Source: Varanus komodoensis
Lineage: Eukaryota > Chordata > Lepidosauria > Squamata > Varanidae
Direction: 5' to 3'
Assembly (NCBI RefSeq): GCF_004798865.1
Contig: NW_025335587.1
Span: forward strand, 2,068,542 to 2,132,541
Length of the DNA: 64,000 nucleotides
The notes beneath the pieces were generated by a model. That model had not been told where the DNA came from, made no database searches, and saw nothing but the letters and a program-made list of their open reading frames with translations. Positions 1 to 12,020 of the stretch are shown here, piece by piece. The number at the start of each line of letters is the position of its first letter. The stretch's first letter is position 1. A program made the translations under genes and the position numbers.

Positions 1-339
1 CCAATATGTTTTGTTCTTGCACTAAAATCTACTGTGGTCTTCCCCATTATGTTAAGACAGGGAGTGGGGAAGCCTATTGCTTTAATCTCGTGGCATAAAC
101 ACAACTGAAGTATTCTTCTGAAGGGAATTGTTGTTGTTTACTTCTCTTCATGTTTCCTTTTTTATTTCTATTTGTGTTGCAGGGGTCTTTTGATGAAGCA
201 GCTAGACAAAGAACATCAATGATAGTGCAAGTGGCAAAGGCTGTATAGTTTTTTGGAAGCTGAGAGGAGGGACTAAATAAGCAGTTTATTGAATAACAAC
301 TATGATTGCTGGGGAATTAACTTTAAATAGTTTATGTGA

Positions 340-2142
340 GAGTTACTGACTGTAACATATAATGTCAAAGGCATGGGAAATAGTATAAAACAAGATTATG
401 TTCCCAAGATTATATTGTTACAGGAAGTTCATAAGGCAGATCCCAAATTCCTGTAGTATAACATAAATGATTTGAGAAACAATTTTTGGTCCCTGGCCAG
501 AGCTACTGTCACACTCGTAGTGGGCGCCTTGGACTTTTGGTCAGGTCTATTGTAAAGGAAACATTGCATTGCTATACACAGCAAATTAAGGACAAAGAAG
601 TTTATGAGAATGATGGAAAAATTAGCAAAACATGAATATATACTAGGAGGGGACCTCAATAAGAACATTAGACAGATGTCAAGTAGAGACTTGATTGACC
701 CAAAGTGGAGAGAAAATGCACAAATGCAAAACAGCTTAAAAGAGGGTGCTATCTCTGCAGTGAAATAGGGGGTCACTGATGTCTGGAGTGAATGTGATCC
801 ATAAATGATTATAGTTACACATTTCTATCAAGATTCTAGACTTCAACTCATATAGATCTGTTTTAACTCCAACCTCTTTATTATAGGTTGTCAGATCTAT
901 GCATACTGGTGTAATTAAAATGATAAATCATTTTCTAGTTGTAGTTGAATTTGCATTGGATTGTGCTCTCCAAAGCATTCCAATGAGCCTTTAGTCCTTT
1001 ATTATTTGCTAATAAAATTATTCAAGAAAGAATCCATAAGGACTTGTGCATTATTTTAATGAGAATCCAAATGCTCATATTTCAAATAGCCTTTTCCTTG
1101 AAGCATTGAAACCTGTTATGAGAGGAATTTCTCTTTGGGAGAAGACATGGTTATGAAGACAAGCCTCCGTATAGGTAAATTGTTAGAGACAATGAATAGC
1201 AAACCTTTCCTCAAAGCATGCACAAACTGGTTCTAGGAATCCATATAAACAAACTGAAGCTAAGAGGACAGAGCTGGGGGCTTTAGGGGCTAATCAGACT
1301 ACAGTTGCACTTCTTTATTTCAAACAGACGTGTTATGAATATGGAGGAAAAGGTCCCAGGAAGAAAGAAAAGAAAAGCCTGGGGAATGTTATTGCAAGCA
1401 TATGGGCATCCACTGGGGAGCACACATACAATAAACAAGTTACTGCGTGATTATCTCCTCTCTCTCTGACTAGTATTCAGTTTTGGGTTTCGGTTCCGGG
1501 GGGGGGGGGATTTTTTAGTTTGTTTTCTTTTTTAGATTCAATTAACCTGTCTTCATTAAGAGGAGTCCAACTGTGGATGGACTCTCTGATCTCAAGCCAA
1601 GATGTTAATGCAGTAATATACAACTAACCAAGGCAAAATCTTCTGGCCCTGATGGGTTAACTACTCATTTTTATAAAACATACAAAGATATGCTGGTACC
1701 CCAATATATTCTAGGAGAATCCCCCATTCCACCAATGCAGAGACAGACATGTATAGCTGTAATTCTAAAATATGCTTTATGTCCTGCTCTGCTTGAATCT
1801 TATATACCAATTTCATTCATAAATGTAAACTATATAATTTCTATATCAATATTGATGGATCATATGGAAACTTATATAGCAAAATATATACACCTTGACC
1901 AGACAGGCTTTGTCCCTAATAGGCATATAACAGATTCCATTAGAAAATTACTAAATACAACAGGCCACAACAAAGAGAAGAAACCACCATTGGCCAATTT
2001 TATTTTGCATATATTTGAAGTTTCTGATAGCACAGAGCCAACATTTTTAATTAGTACAATGTGTACATTCCTATTGGCCCTAAATTTGTTCAAGTACTTG
2101 ACCAAATCTATTGACCACAACCCTGCTAGAAGATCAGCCTAG
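340..2142 (+). mobile_element. L1-type LINE relic, ORF2 endonuclease to early reverse transcriptase
   Basis: Conceptual translation gives scattered L1 ORF2 blocks in order. Near 355-470 lies the endonuclease start (NVKGMGNSIK, then ILLQEVHKADPKFL, matching the family's LQETH motif). Near 640-680 is ILGGDLN, matching the GDFN motif. Near 780-930 is a weak match to the endonuclease C-terminal half. Near 1625-1680 is KAKSSGPDGLTTHFYK, matching the KSPGPDG motif before the RT. Near 1800-1990 is YIPISFINVNY followed by HLDQTGFVPNR, matching RT motifs YRPISLLN and DQTGF. Several stops and frame changes separate the blocks, so this is an old dead copy. ORF2 normally encodes the nicking endonuclease and reverse transcriptase for target-primed insertion. 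The copy fades after about 2142, before the FADD motif. The reading as L1 rests on motif order, not on a search. Confidence 0.85.
1498..1509. repeat. G12 homopolymer
   Basis: Uninterrupted run of 12 G inside the decayed L1, a likely slippage site and possible assembly error point. Confidence 0.9.
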
Positions 2143-5100
2143 TGAAAGAGCCCTTGCTCTTGGCTTCTTGGATACTCTCAAAGCTCTCCCCACATTAAGG
2201 TGTGCATCCAAGACAGGCAGAGAATCTTCAGGGAACATGTAAATTAGCTATCTCTTTCTCCCCCACCCCATGTGGGAATGAACTCGGATCTTTCCAGTAT
2301 CTAGCACTGCCCTTGGTCAAAAATCTCTTCACTCAACATGCCAACAACTAATTAAACTTCATGAAACATTCAACCCGCAGACAGCAACATTTCAAAAGCA
2401 ATTTCCCCTTGCAATATTAAAAAAGCAATATTAATTCCCTTGATATAGGTGAACTGAGGATTGCAGATTTTCTTGGAATATATTTGAAAGCCATCATATG
2501 TATGCTGCACTAGTGTCCTTTTCACAAATGAAATGGAACAACTATACCTTGTTTTTTGTTTTGTTTTTTTATTCTAAAACCATGGCTTGGTGACTTTATT
2601 TATTGATAAAGGAAGAATTAATTTGATAGACTAAGTATGTGGACTGGGTTATAAAATTTATTATTCGGCAGTAGGTGGGTGTTTAATTATACTACAGTAA
2701 ATGATGCTGAGCTAGCAAAAAGTAGGTTTCAAACCATGTGCAAGATAAGAGTCCATCTAAAATTACATTAGTACAATTAGCTTTGTCCAAGTAGTTCCAC
2801 AGCTGTCTATTATGTATGCATTACCAGTTTTGTGAGTAGCTGTGCATTAAACATGTAGAACTATTTGCACAAGTGTCAGGTGCAACTCGTCCCATGTAAA
2901 GTTCCAGTAGAGCTCCAGTACCACTATCTGAATTTGTAGAAAGACATAATTGGATACTGCCCACTTCCCTACACAACAACTAGAAATGGTCATCAGTTCA
3001 AATTCTAATTTAATTCAAACCCTAATTCAGTAATTACACCCACAGTTTTCATGTGCTTCCAGCAAATCCATCCTTAGTACTCCCAATTGGAATTCATTCC
3101 TATGTCAGTGTGGCCAATAAAGTAAACTTGGGAGCTATAAAGGTACATGCTTGTTTTGTCTCAGGCAATAGTTCTAACTGGAGGATTCTAAGTCATCTCT
3201 GTCCCTTCTTTGGCACTAGCTTAAGATGGTTCTTCACAATGAGGCTTTTAAAGACTGAGCTTGGTTACTAGAGTTTGGTTCAGCAGTGAGAGACATACAC
3301 AGTCTCTTCTAAAAATAGGGACATGGAGCTTGTGTTGTAGGAATCGTATGTGTTACCTCTGAACCATCTGACCTTGATAGTGTTCCTCCTTGTAAGACAG
3401 AGGTGGGAAATCAAAACTTAGTTAATTTAACAGAGGAAAGTAGTATCAGAACTCTACAGCCACATTGTATCATTTGTTTCCCAAATGTGAATTAACTGTA
3501 TTCTTTAAGGCTTGGGTGCAAGGAAGATAATCCAACTAGGTACATACACAGTTAAGAAACATGCCATGTGTTGAGGCATGTCTTAAGGCAAGGTATCCCA
3601 TACATATCTATCAAGCCACATCTTAAAAGAAAAACTTCCAAGGAAGATTTTATTAGCTTTCAGGGTGGCTTCCTGTACACGTCTTACAGTGAAGATGTTT
3701 CGGTAATATAAACTGACTTTTCTGTCAGTTTAAAATCAATAGTATAGCATCCTATTAAGTACAGGTAAAGTGAACAATTGTCCCTACTTCTTCTTGATGT
3801 TTCAATATATCATCCTAATAGTCCTTTCTGAATATACCTATTTTCTTCAAACTCCTCTCAAGTGTCTTTGTGCTTACACATCTTATTGTTCTCCTTGCCC
3901 TCATCAGAATCATTTTCATTTTCTCAGCTTTCCTCTTTAAATGGAGTGCCCAGAACAAAAATCTCATGTTTCAAGTTTTTCTATTAGCTATTCAAGCAAA
4001 ATGATACTAATAATAATTCCCCTTCTGTGCCAGGATTTCACAGAACCTCAGATGGCATTTGTGGTTATTGGTGCATTATCAGTTATCGCATCAAAGGGTA
4101 GACTACTACTTAGTAAAAATACATTTCACAGGATTGCACAGGGCTGACTGGTGAGCTGCCTAATTCAAGTGGCGTGTTACCAGGAGTTTCTCACTACCAC
4201 CCTACTTGCTTGCCAGGGCTGACTCTAGAAGGACCCAATGCCCCTGTATACCCCTTTCCCCACGGCAACCACCCCTCACACTGCCCGGCCTGATCTTCTG
4301 CCCCTGCCTGCCCTGCAGATCCCTTCAGATGGAGTGGTGAGCAGAAAAGCTATCTGGAGATCTGTGTCAACCAAAAAATGCAGTGTAGTTCTTAAGAGAT
4401 CCAGCCAGACCCAAATGCCTTGCTCAAGGGGTTCTTCCTCAGATCCAGACATTGTGGCAGGGCATGCCCCTGAAGATGAGCAGGGAAAAGAGGGAAACAG
4501 ACACGGTGACAACAATGGTGGGGAGGGGCAGTGTGTATGCTATGCTCTCTTGCCTTAAGCAGTGGGAGACCTTGCATCTGTCACAAAGCTAAGGCAAAAT
4601 AGAGGGGTGAGAAAAAAGATTTTAAATGTATTTCACATGCTTAGCACTTCAGATGCATGTTGTGGGAAGGTCAGTCCACAACCGAATGAAACAGAAAAGG
4701 CTGCCACAACTTTCTTTGGTTAGTAGTGGTGGTCATCCACTATTCGTTAAATGCCTAAACTTACTGAATACTGTACAAAAAGAAACAAACCAGAAATTGT
4801 CTTTGATGCAGATATTCTAAATGTTGATGCTCATGACAGCAAATACAAGAATATTAAAGAAAAGCAGCATAAAACAGAAAATTACTATGCATTTTTCTCA
4901 AAATACTAACAATTAGGTAATCCCTGGATTCATGGCAGAATTTAATTTGACTGAGTGAATGAACGGAAAATAAATTTAGTCTTGAAAGATGACCCACTAT
5001 ATTGAATCTAATAATTCAGGAAACTAAATGAATAATTGAGCATTTCAATAAAATAAAAGCAATTCTCCCTTTTCCAAAAGTTGAAGAACAAATTGCTCTG

Positions 5101-5336
5101 ATGAGGTAAAAAGCAACTTAATAGTGATTTGCAGCAAGATCCCAATGTTTTCCTATTTAAATTTTCTACAAAGCAGAGACTAAATGCTTTTCCACATTCA
5201 AACAAGATTGATGCAAAGATGTAAATGTGAAAATTCTATAGTATGCCAAACGAACAGTTACTGATCAAGGAATATTTTATCTGTATAGTGCTTACCTCAC
5301 CATTCCATTTCTTATTAGCAAGAAGCAAATACATCT
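2143..5336. other. Unassigned DNA, no gene seen
   Basis: I see no coding signature or clear repeat family here. The only compositional change is at about 4220-4560, which is richer in G+C and open for 106 codons on the plus strand (4238-4558). That frame has no recognisable domain, and two other frames are also open across it, so it is better explained by base composition than by a gene. Confidence 0.5.
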
Positions 5337-5368
5337 GCCTGCCTGCCTGTCTGTCTATCCATCCATTT
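5337..5368. repeat. Degenerate tetranucleotide tract (TGCC/TGTC/TATC/CATC)
   Basis: Consecutive TGCC, TGTC, TATC and CATC units form an imperfect microsatellite. Such tracts often mark the tail of an old retroelement; an L2-like tail lies just to the right. Confidence 0.7.
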
Positions 5369-5379
5369 CATATTCTGTC

Positions 5380-5500
5380 CAATTAGCCACAGGGATGGAT
5401 GGCTTACATACAGTTAGAACAACAATAAATCAACAATCCAATAAAATAGCTACAACACTAAAAGCAATAACATTAATAATAAATAACTAATAATAATAAT
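5380..5500 (-). mobile_element. Probable L2/CR1-type LINE 3' end
   Basis: On the minus strand this reads as the end of a LINE of the L2 group: a short segment corresponding to the complement of GATGGCTTACATA followed by an A/T-rich, TAAAT-like tail. No coding part remains. It could instead be a second tail belonging to the larger element to its right. Confidence 0.45.
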
Positions 5501-5509
5501 TAAGGTTAA

Positions 5510-7555
5510 TTAATTGATTTATTGAGAAGGTGGGTACAAAACAATTCACCAATAATAGAAAATAATTATAAATAATTATACATGTTGATAAAATTATACA
5601 CCCATGAAATTACAAAATTAGCAGCATTCTAATTCTGAAACTTAAAAATAATTCTTTAAAATCAAGTCAATGGAGTCCAGAGGAGTACAGTGTCAAGGCC
5701 AGCCTAATCTTTTGCAGGACAGAATTCCATAACTGGCGTGCAAAACAGGAAAAGCCCTCCTCCTTGCCAACTCCCCTCTTACTTTCCTCAAAGGAGGAAT
5801 GCAGAGGAGAGCGTCAGAGGTTGACCACAGTGACCAGGTAGTATTTTTATTATTTATTTTTCAATTTATATTCTGCCTTTTTCCTACAAAGGGCTCAAGG
5901 CAGTTTACATCATTCTCTTCCTCCATCTTATCCCCACATCAACCCTGTGAGGTAGGTTGGGCTGAGAGTCCGTAACTGGCCCAAAGTCACCCAGTTGGCT
6001 CCATGGCCGAGTGGGGACTCAATCGTCTGAGTCCCAGTCCCATGCTCTTAACCACTACATCACACTGGCTCAGTTTACACGGAGAGAGACGCTCCCTCAG
6101 ATAGCCTGGCCCTAAGCTGTTCACAGTTTTGTAGGTTGTGAGCATTTTGAATTGGGTCCAGAAAGCAACCAGCAGCCAGTGTAGCCTGTGTAGGATCGGT
6201 GTGATGTGCTCACAAGTGCTGTTCCTCATTAGCAGGGATTCTGACTGATTTTGAAAAAGTTGCAATGTCCAGACCATCTTCAAAGGTAGTCTCACATAAA
6301 GGGTGTTGCAGTTGTCCAAGCAGATGATTACTAGTGCATGGATAACTGTAGAAAGGCTCCACTTACCCAAGTAGGGATACAGCTGATAAATTAGTCAAAG
6401 CTAATAAAAAGCACTACTGGATACTGAGTCCACCTGAGCAACAAGTGACAACTCTGGATACAGGAGCAGTCAAGGCTGCAAACCTCATCCTTTAGGGGAA
6501 GTACAACCCTGTTCAGGGCAGGTCAAACATTCCTCAATTGAACAGACGGACTCCCCAGCAACAGCACCTCCATCTTATCTGGACTGAGCTTCAGCTTATT
6601 GGCCCACATCTAGTCCACTACTGAGCTCAGACACCAGTTCAGAACAGTCACTATCTCAGATGGATTAGATGAAAATGAAAGAGAGCTGAGTGTACCGATG
6701 ACACTTCAGCCCAACCTCCTGAAGTGGTTTCTTGTAGCTGTTAAAAAGCATGGGGGACAAGACTGAGTCCTGCAGAATTCCATGGCTCCAAAGGCCATGG
6801 TGCAGAGCAAAAGTCCCCCAGCACCATGATTGGCCAGATAGGAGTAGAACCACCGCAAGACAGGGCCCCCAACTCCAAATCCAATCAACCTCTCCAGAAG
6901 AATCCATGGTTTGATGGTATTGAAAACTGCTGAAAGGTCCAGGATATTCAAGAAGACTGTGTTCACCACATCTCTCTCCTGGCAGAGGTTCTCCCACAGA
7001 GACACCAAGGCAGTTTCTGTCTCAAAATCAGGCCCAAAGCCTGAATGAAATGGATTGAGATAATCCATTTCCTCCAGTAGAGCCTGAAGTGGCCCAGCCA
7101 CAACCCGCTTGATCTCCTTGCCCAAACAAGGAATACTGGTAATTGGTCAAAAATTGTTGACATTGACAGGAACCAGGGTAGGGTTTTTTAGAAGTGGTAA
7201 AATAACCACAGTGTTATTTTAAGAGAGGCATTAACAACCTCAAACTCGAATCCCATCTTTAGATTTTTTTACCAACTAAAATGGACAAGGGTCAAGCAAG
7301 CAGATTATAGACCAAACAGATCTGAGCACCCTGTCCACATCATCAGGTCACAAAAGCTGGCACTCATCCAGTAGAATGTTGCACTGGACACTTCCTTCCA
7401 CTGATGGTACTGCGACAACTGTGAAGTCCAAGTTGCTACAAATCTGAGAAATCTAATTCTCAAAGGGTTGCATGAATTCCACACAGTGGACCTGTGAGGG
7501 TTCAACTAGATCTCCTTTTAAGCCTATCTGAGAATCTCTGGAAGCCATAGTCTTT
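5510..7555 (-). mobile_element. L2-type LINE relic, reverse transcriptase to 3' end, antisense
   Basis: Read on the minus strand, the order is 5' to 3' from about 7555 down to 5510. At 7125-6706 is the RT start (VVAGPLQALLEEMDYLNPFHSGF, then ETALVSL, then ILDLSAVFNTIKPWILLERL), matching the L2 consensus QSGFRPGYGTETALV and LLDLSAAFDTIDH. Near 6640-6540 is MWANKLKLSPDKMEVLLLG, matching the family's MRANRLRLNPDKTE. At 6370-6090 is LDNCNTLYVRLPLK and HITPILHRLHWL, the usual C-terminal block. Frame changes and stops break it. The segment 5640-5840 resembles the region before the family's tail, and 5510-5600 is A/T-rich tail. A SINE at 5842-6070 splits it, so the L2 is the older of the two. Confidence 0.85.
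5842..6070 (-). mobile_element. tRNA-derived CORE/MIR-like SINE, antisense, nested in L2
   Basis: On the minus strand it begins AGCCAGTGTGATGTAGTGG, the tRNA-like head with an A-box-type pol III start. It continues through a body containing GGGTGACTTTGGGCCAG and CCTCACAGGG, and ends in a segment with GGCAGAATATAAATTG and an ATAAA-type tail. All parts of the unit are present. It interrupts the antisense L2. Confidence 0.85.
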
Positions 7556-7582
7556 GTAAAGAGAAGACTATGTGGCTCTGCA

Positions 7583-8216
7583 CTGCTGCACCTGTCTTTC
7601 CTGCAGAAGCGCACCCGTGATCACGCACATCTTCCCTACACGAATGCAACTGGGATCCTGGCCATCTCCCCACTCAGGGGGGGTGGGGAGATGGCCACGA
7701 TCGTGCTGGTTGGGGTGGGGAGATGGCCAAGATTGTGCCCGTCTTTCTTGCAGGAGTGCACCCATGCCAGGGTTTCTTTGAGAAGCACCACCCCAACATA
7801 AATGTAACGAAAAGAGTGTTGAATCTTATGAACAATAATGTGGTCTCTCATTTCCGGAGGGTTATGCAGCGCAGGAAAAAACAAGTGACTATAGACAGAT
7901 TTTTCACCAAAATTGACCCTGCAGCTAAGAGACAAAGAGAGGAAACCCCTGAAAGAGATCTCCCCAATGTTCTTATGGAGGGGGACTCTCCCTTAAAACA
8001 ATAATCTTCCCCGCCCCACCTAGGTTAGTGTTCTCCACTGTACTGCACAGTACTTTGTCACTTTGTTTCAAATTTTTCTGATTAAAAAAATAGTTACAGA
8101 ATGGATTAACCTTATTTACATTGAATCTTATGGGGAAATTTGACTTGGGTCACAACCAATTTGGGTCACAACCAGAGTCGTGGAACGGATTAAGTTCGTG
8201 AGCCAAGGTACCACTG
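7583..8216 (+). mobile_element. Tigger/pogo DNA transposon, 3' part with transposase C-terminus
   Basis: The right terminus ends with CCAAGGTACCACTG at 8203-8216 and is followed by TA, the target dinucleotide of the Tc1/mariner-pogo superfamily. Reverse-complemented, this end is nearly the same as the left end of the small element at 9349. An open frame (about 7723-8004, plus) carries VTKRVLNLMNNNVVSHFRR and RRKKQVTIDRFF, matching the C-terminal tail of Tigger-type transposases, and ends at a stop at 8002-8004. The catalytic DDE domain is missing and no left inverted repeat is seen, so the copy is truncated at the left. The first 100 bases are GC-rich and contain a dyad described separately. 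Confidence 0.8.
7659..7697. repeat. 15-bp perfect inverted repeat in the Tigger 5' segment
   Basis: TGGCCATCTCCCCAC at 7659-7673 is the exact complement of 7683-7697, with a 9-base G-rich loop. A second direct copy of GGTGGGGAGATGGCCA follows within about 40 bases. Confidence 0.85.
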
Positions 8217-8219
8217 TAT

Positions 8220-8364
8220 AATTGGAGGGACTTGGAATTTTATACTGTGTTTTGTTGTATTCATACTGTTACTGTATCTTTTGTATTTGATTAATTGCTT
8301 TGAACTGTCCAGACAGCTTCAGCTATTGGACAGTTTGAATATGAAAATAAATACATAAATAAAA
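8220..8364 (+). mobile_element. L2-type LINE 3' end
   Basis: The T-rich lead, GCTTTGAACTGTCCAGACAG and the final ATAAATACATAAATAAA tail fit the end of an L2/CR1-type LINE. No coding part remains. It lies directly after the Tigger end. Confidence 0.6.
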
Positions 8365-8563
8365 TTCATGGCAGAACAGGACAACAGAGGGTAAGTTACA
8401 CAATAACTTATTGTTTATTATGCAAATTACACAATAAATAAAAACAAACAATGCTTTAAAGACATTCTCTGGTGTTCTCACTTCAGAAGTCCTACCAAAA
8501 ACAAACAACAAAAAACTCAAAATTTGAGGCTAAAAAGAGACGAGGGGAAATGGCAGTGTGACA

Positions 8564-8806
8564 AGATTCAGTGCAGCATAATGGTTAAGTGTCTGGGGCT
8601 GGGTATCAGAAGATTTTACATTCTAGTCTACACTAAGCAATGGAATTTACTGGGTGACTTTGGGCCAGCCACAGACTCTCAGCCCACCCTGCCTCATAGG
8701 GTTCTTGTTATGGGAATAAGACTGAGAACAGGAGGAGGCAAATTATCAAGCCACTTTGATTTCCTCTGATATAAATGTAATAAATAAAATAAATGTAATA
8801 AAAATA
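8564..8806 (+). mobile_element. tRNA-derived CORE/MIR-like SINE
   Basis: The head GATTCAGTGCAGCATAATGG matches the shared tRNA-like start. The body has GGGTGACTTTGGGCCAGCC and CCTCATAGGGTT, and the end has GATATAAATG followed by an AATAAAAT-type tail. It is the same family as the copies at 5842, 12021, 24093 and 62853. Confidence 0.85.
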
Positions 8807-8887
8807 AACGGTAGCAGCATTCCTGATATCATGATGAGCAGCAGGGATTTTCACCATTATTGCCAAGCAGCTATGAAGCCATTCCCA

Positions 8888-8945
8888 GTTTATTATTGTT
8901 TTATTATTTATTGAATTTGTATGCCATCCCATAGCCCAAGGGCTT
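8888..8945 (-). mobile_element. Short L2-type LINE 3' end fragment
   Basis: TTATTATTTATTGAATTTG followed by ATGCCATCCCATAGCCCAAG is the reverse-oriented tail pattern of L2/CR1-type elements. It is only about 60 bases long, so the family call is tentative. Confidence 0.45.
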
Positions 8946-9348
8946 TCTGTTTGAACATAATTCTAAGCCATCCTGAGAACAAACACCTTAAACAACTCTG
9001 CTACAAGCCAAGAATTCTCAGGGTTTCGTTACATAAAACTAACGATGATAGGAAGGCTGTTCCAGTTTCAGATTTTATGCTGTGCTACTCTGTGGCCCCC
9101 CATAATAACAACCTATGTGCCAATCCAGTTTCTGTCTGTTCACCTGCCTTTTCTAAGCATAGAATATGGATGTACAAGAATTTTGCTTCAGTCCACAAAT
9201 CAACCCTTGTCCCTTTCACAATCCCAACTGTGAATAGGAATGCTTTAAAAATGTTTGTAGATTCCTGAAGTTGTAATTGTATTTGAAACAATGCATATGG
9301 AGTGAAGAAAGCAAAAATGTTGTCATATTTTAGTCAGTGAGGAAAGTA

Positions 9349-9745
9349 CAGTGGTACCTTGGCTCACAAACTTAATCCATTCCATGACTCTGGTTGCTAC
9401 CCAAATTGGTCATGAGCCAAGTCAAATTTCCCCATAAGGTTAAATGTAAATAAGGCTAATCCATTGTGTATTTTTTTTTTTTTAATCACAGGTAAGACAG
9501 GCATGATCACGGATGTTACGGGGGGGAGATGGGCACGATTGCGGGCGTGCTGGGGCGGAGACGGGCGCGATCGTGGCCACCTCCCCCCAAGCATGACTGC
9601 GATCGCACCTGTGCAGAGAAGACAGGCCCCATTGCAATTGTCACCCAATGCAGAGTTTGTGACCTGAGGAAAAATTTTCCTGAAATTTCTGTTTGCAACC
9701 CAATTTGGTCGTGAATTGAGGTGTTCATGAGCCAAGGTACCAATG
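9349..9745 (-). mobile_element. Non-autonomous Tigger/pogo element with both inverted ends
   Basis: The left end starts CAGTGGTACCTTGGCTCA at 9349. The right end, reverse-complemented, starts CATTGGTACCTTGGCTCA. Both are flanked by TA (9347-9348 and 9746-9747), the expected target duplication. The first 120 bases match the reverse complement of the right end of the Tigger at 7583-8216, and the GC-rich centre (GATCGTGGCCACCTCCCCCC) matches that element's left part. No transposase segment is present. It is therefore a 397-bp internal-deletion derivative of the same family, moved by a transposase supplied from elsewhere. Confidence 0.88.
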
Positions 9746-9747
9746 TA

Positions 9748-11774
9748 ATTACTTTCAAGGAGCACCTAATTACTTTCGAAGAGCACCTATGCTCTTCTGA
9801 CAAAAGGAAAAATGCTACAAATTAAATCAGAATTGAGCTGAATCAAGCTTCAGTGTGAGCTCAAACATCCCTGTTTCTCCCATCATGAACATGGAAGCAA
9901 TGACAAGTTTGAGGAGACAGAGAATCATCCCTTAGTTGCCTTGTTCTCTTTATGTGGATGGTTGTTGAAATCAGGTCTCAAAGGGAACAGCAAGTTCCCT
10001 CCAAAATGCAACCAATAACATTCCTCATAAATGTGCAGCAGAATGAAAGCATGGAAAAGGTGGACTCTTTAGGCAGGTTATTTCAGCAATACAAAGCAAC
10101 TCTTCTGCAAGTAACTTTCAGAATAGAACTAAATGGGCATTTCATTTAAGTATTGTTATATACAGTACGCAGCTACTGAATGATGTAAGTATAAACATCT
10201 ACCCTACTACTTGCCACAGTATAAATCAAGCTGATTTTAACACCATTCCTTTGTTCACCACTCTTCTAACAGAATAACCTTAACATTTATTTTTATTTTC
10301 AAAGACCTGATACATTAAGTCCTGTAAACTTAGATTATTTTTCATGAATTAATTATCCAATGTTAAGATTACCCTGGTGGTTCCACTCCATTAAGTTAAG
10401 GGTATGGGTACCAGAAGTACTGTTTAAACAACAGAATCCAAATATCACCTTTTTCATTCTTATTTCCACACAGAATTTAAATAGAAACATCTCAGTACAA
10501 CGCCTGTTATTTTGCAGTAGTATATAAAAAATAAAAAGCCAGATGTTCCTGATTCATATGGAGTTAACAAATGTAGCTATCAGCTCACAGTAAAATAAAA
10601 ATAAAAACCACATAGCTACTAAAATACACTCTATGAACATCAAGTGAGTTATTTCCCTGATATCTGGATTAAAACCATAAAAATCATTCAAAAATCAACT
10701 AGCAAAAGTTAAGAGAGTATCTGTACCTACCATTCTTTTGCATTTGACTGCATTGATAAATGGTGATTTCCATTATATCAATCTAAAGACAGAGTTAATT
10801 GCACAAGTTTTAAAACATTTCCATTTCTGTCAGAACTATTCCATATCTCATATGCTATATCTATAGTCTACCACCAAAAACAAAACAAAACAAAACAAAA
10901 AAGGTATAGCTTACCAATAACAAAAAAAAAAAACTCCATTGTCACTAAGTACTAGCCATTTCACTGTTCCCAAATGCTGGATAATTTTAATGTATTGTAT
11001 TTGACTGATAATGGAGCCACAGATATTGCTTGTCTGTGAAAGTATCTATTGATATGTAAAGCAAAGACATTAGCCATGTAATTAGCCTACAGCAGAACGA
11101 TCATCCTTCATTCAATCACTTCAATTCCAACTGCCCAAACAATAGCAACATTTCACAATGTTTTCACTTGAAATAGCTGGTGCTATAATCATAGTGTGAA
11201 TTTCTTATAAAAAGCTCCCACCGATAGTATGCATCATGCTGAGAAAATGAATTTAAGTAGAAGAAACCGATTAAAACTCTAGAGAATAATTTGTTAAAGG
11301 CACTTTGTTACTATACTTTAACTCTAAAATATATTCTTTATTAAAATTTTCAGTACCATAAAATTATTTAGGATTCTAAAAGACCAATCAACAGTCATTT
11401 ATTTATAGTTTGTATTTCTTATCTTAAGAAATTAATGATACAATGTCTTGCTGCTAGCAAATAATCTCTCCATATTTTTCAGTTTCATTATTCATTTTCT
11501 TTGAAACAAAAGACAGCATTCACTAAAAAAGAAGTATAAAAAATACTGCAACACATTTTCATGCTACATTAAGCTTACGATACTTCTATTAGTATTTCAT
11601 AGAAGCACATACTAATCCACTTGCTGCCTTCAAAAGCAGAAGCATATGGCAGGAATAAGTTGGTTCAGGAATTTCTGGGAAGCTATACACTGCTAAGTTA
11701 TATGCAGTTATGCACCCAAGACGAGTAAACTAAATATAAACATGAAAAAAATTATCTTAACTTAGTGTGTAATT
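9748..11774. other. Unassigned AT-rich DNA, no gene seen
   Basis: I see no coding signature, splice-bounded open frame or repeat family. Short A-rich simple tracts are present, including an AAAAC repeat around 10876-10901. Composition is even, as expected of old intron or intergenic DNA. Confidence 0.5.
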
Positions 11775-11970
11775 CCAGACACACCAGAATGGAAGAAGAA
11801 CTATGTTGGATAAGACCAAAGCCCTATCTACTCTAGCATTCTGCCCTAAGAGTGGCTAACCAGATGTCTATCCTGATGTCCACGAGAGACCCACAAGCAA
11901 CACATAAGTCAACAACATCCTCTCACTTATGTTTTTCATGAACTGGTATTTCGAAGGCATCTTACTTTAA
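11775..11970 (-). mobile_element. CR1-like LINE 3' end, antisense
   Basis: Phrases such as TTGGATAAGACCAAAGCCC, CCAGATGTCTATCCTGATG and GAACTGGTATTTCGAAGGC fit a widespread amniote repeat that forms the 3' part of a CR1-like LINE, read on the minus strand. No coding part is visible in this piece. Family assignment is from memory of the pattern only. Confidence 0.5.
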
Positions 11971-12020
11971 ATATAAGGGTTTTTTTCTATTTTTAATGAT
12001 AAACTATTATAAATATGGAC

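Noticed and set aside
429-776. 115-codon open frame on the minus strand
   Set aside because: It lies opposite a recognisable L1 endonuclease on the plus strand and has no domain of its own.
4276-4577. Two overlapping minus-strand open frames in the GC-rich block
   Set aside because: Open frames in several registers point to composition, and neither has a recognisable motif.
5337-5368. Short direct repeats as a CRISPR-like array
   Set aside because: Units are four bases with no spacers, so this is a microsatellite; the genome is vertebrate.
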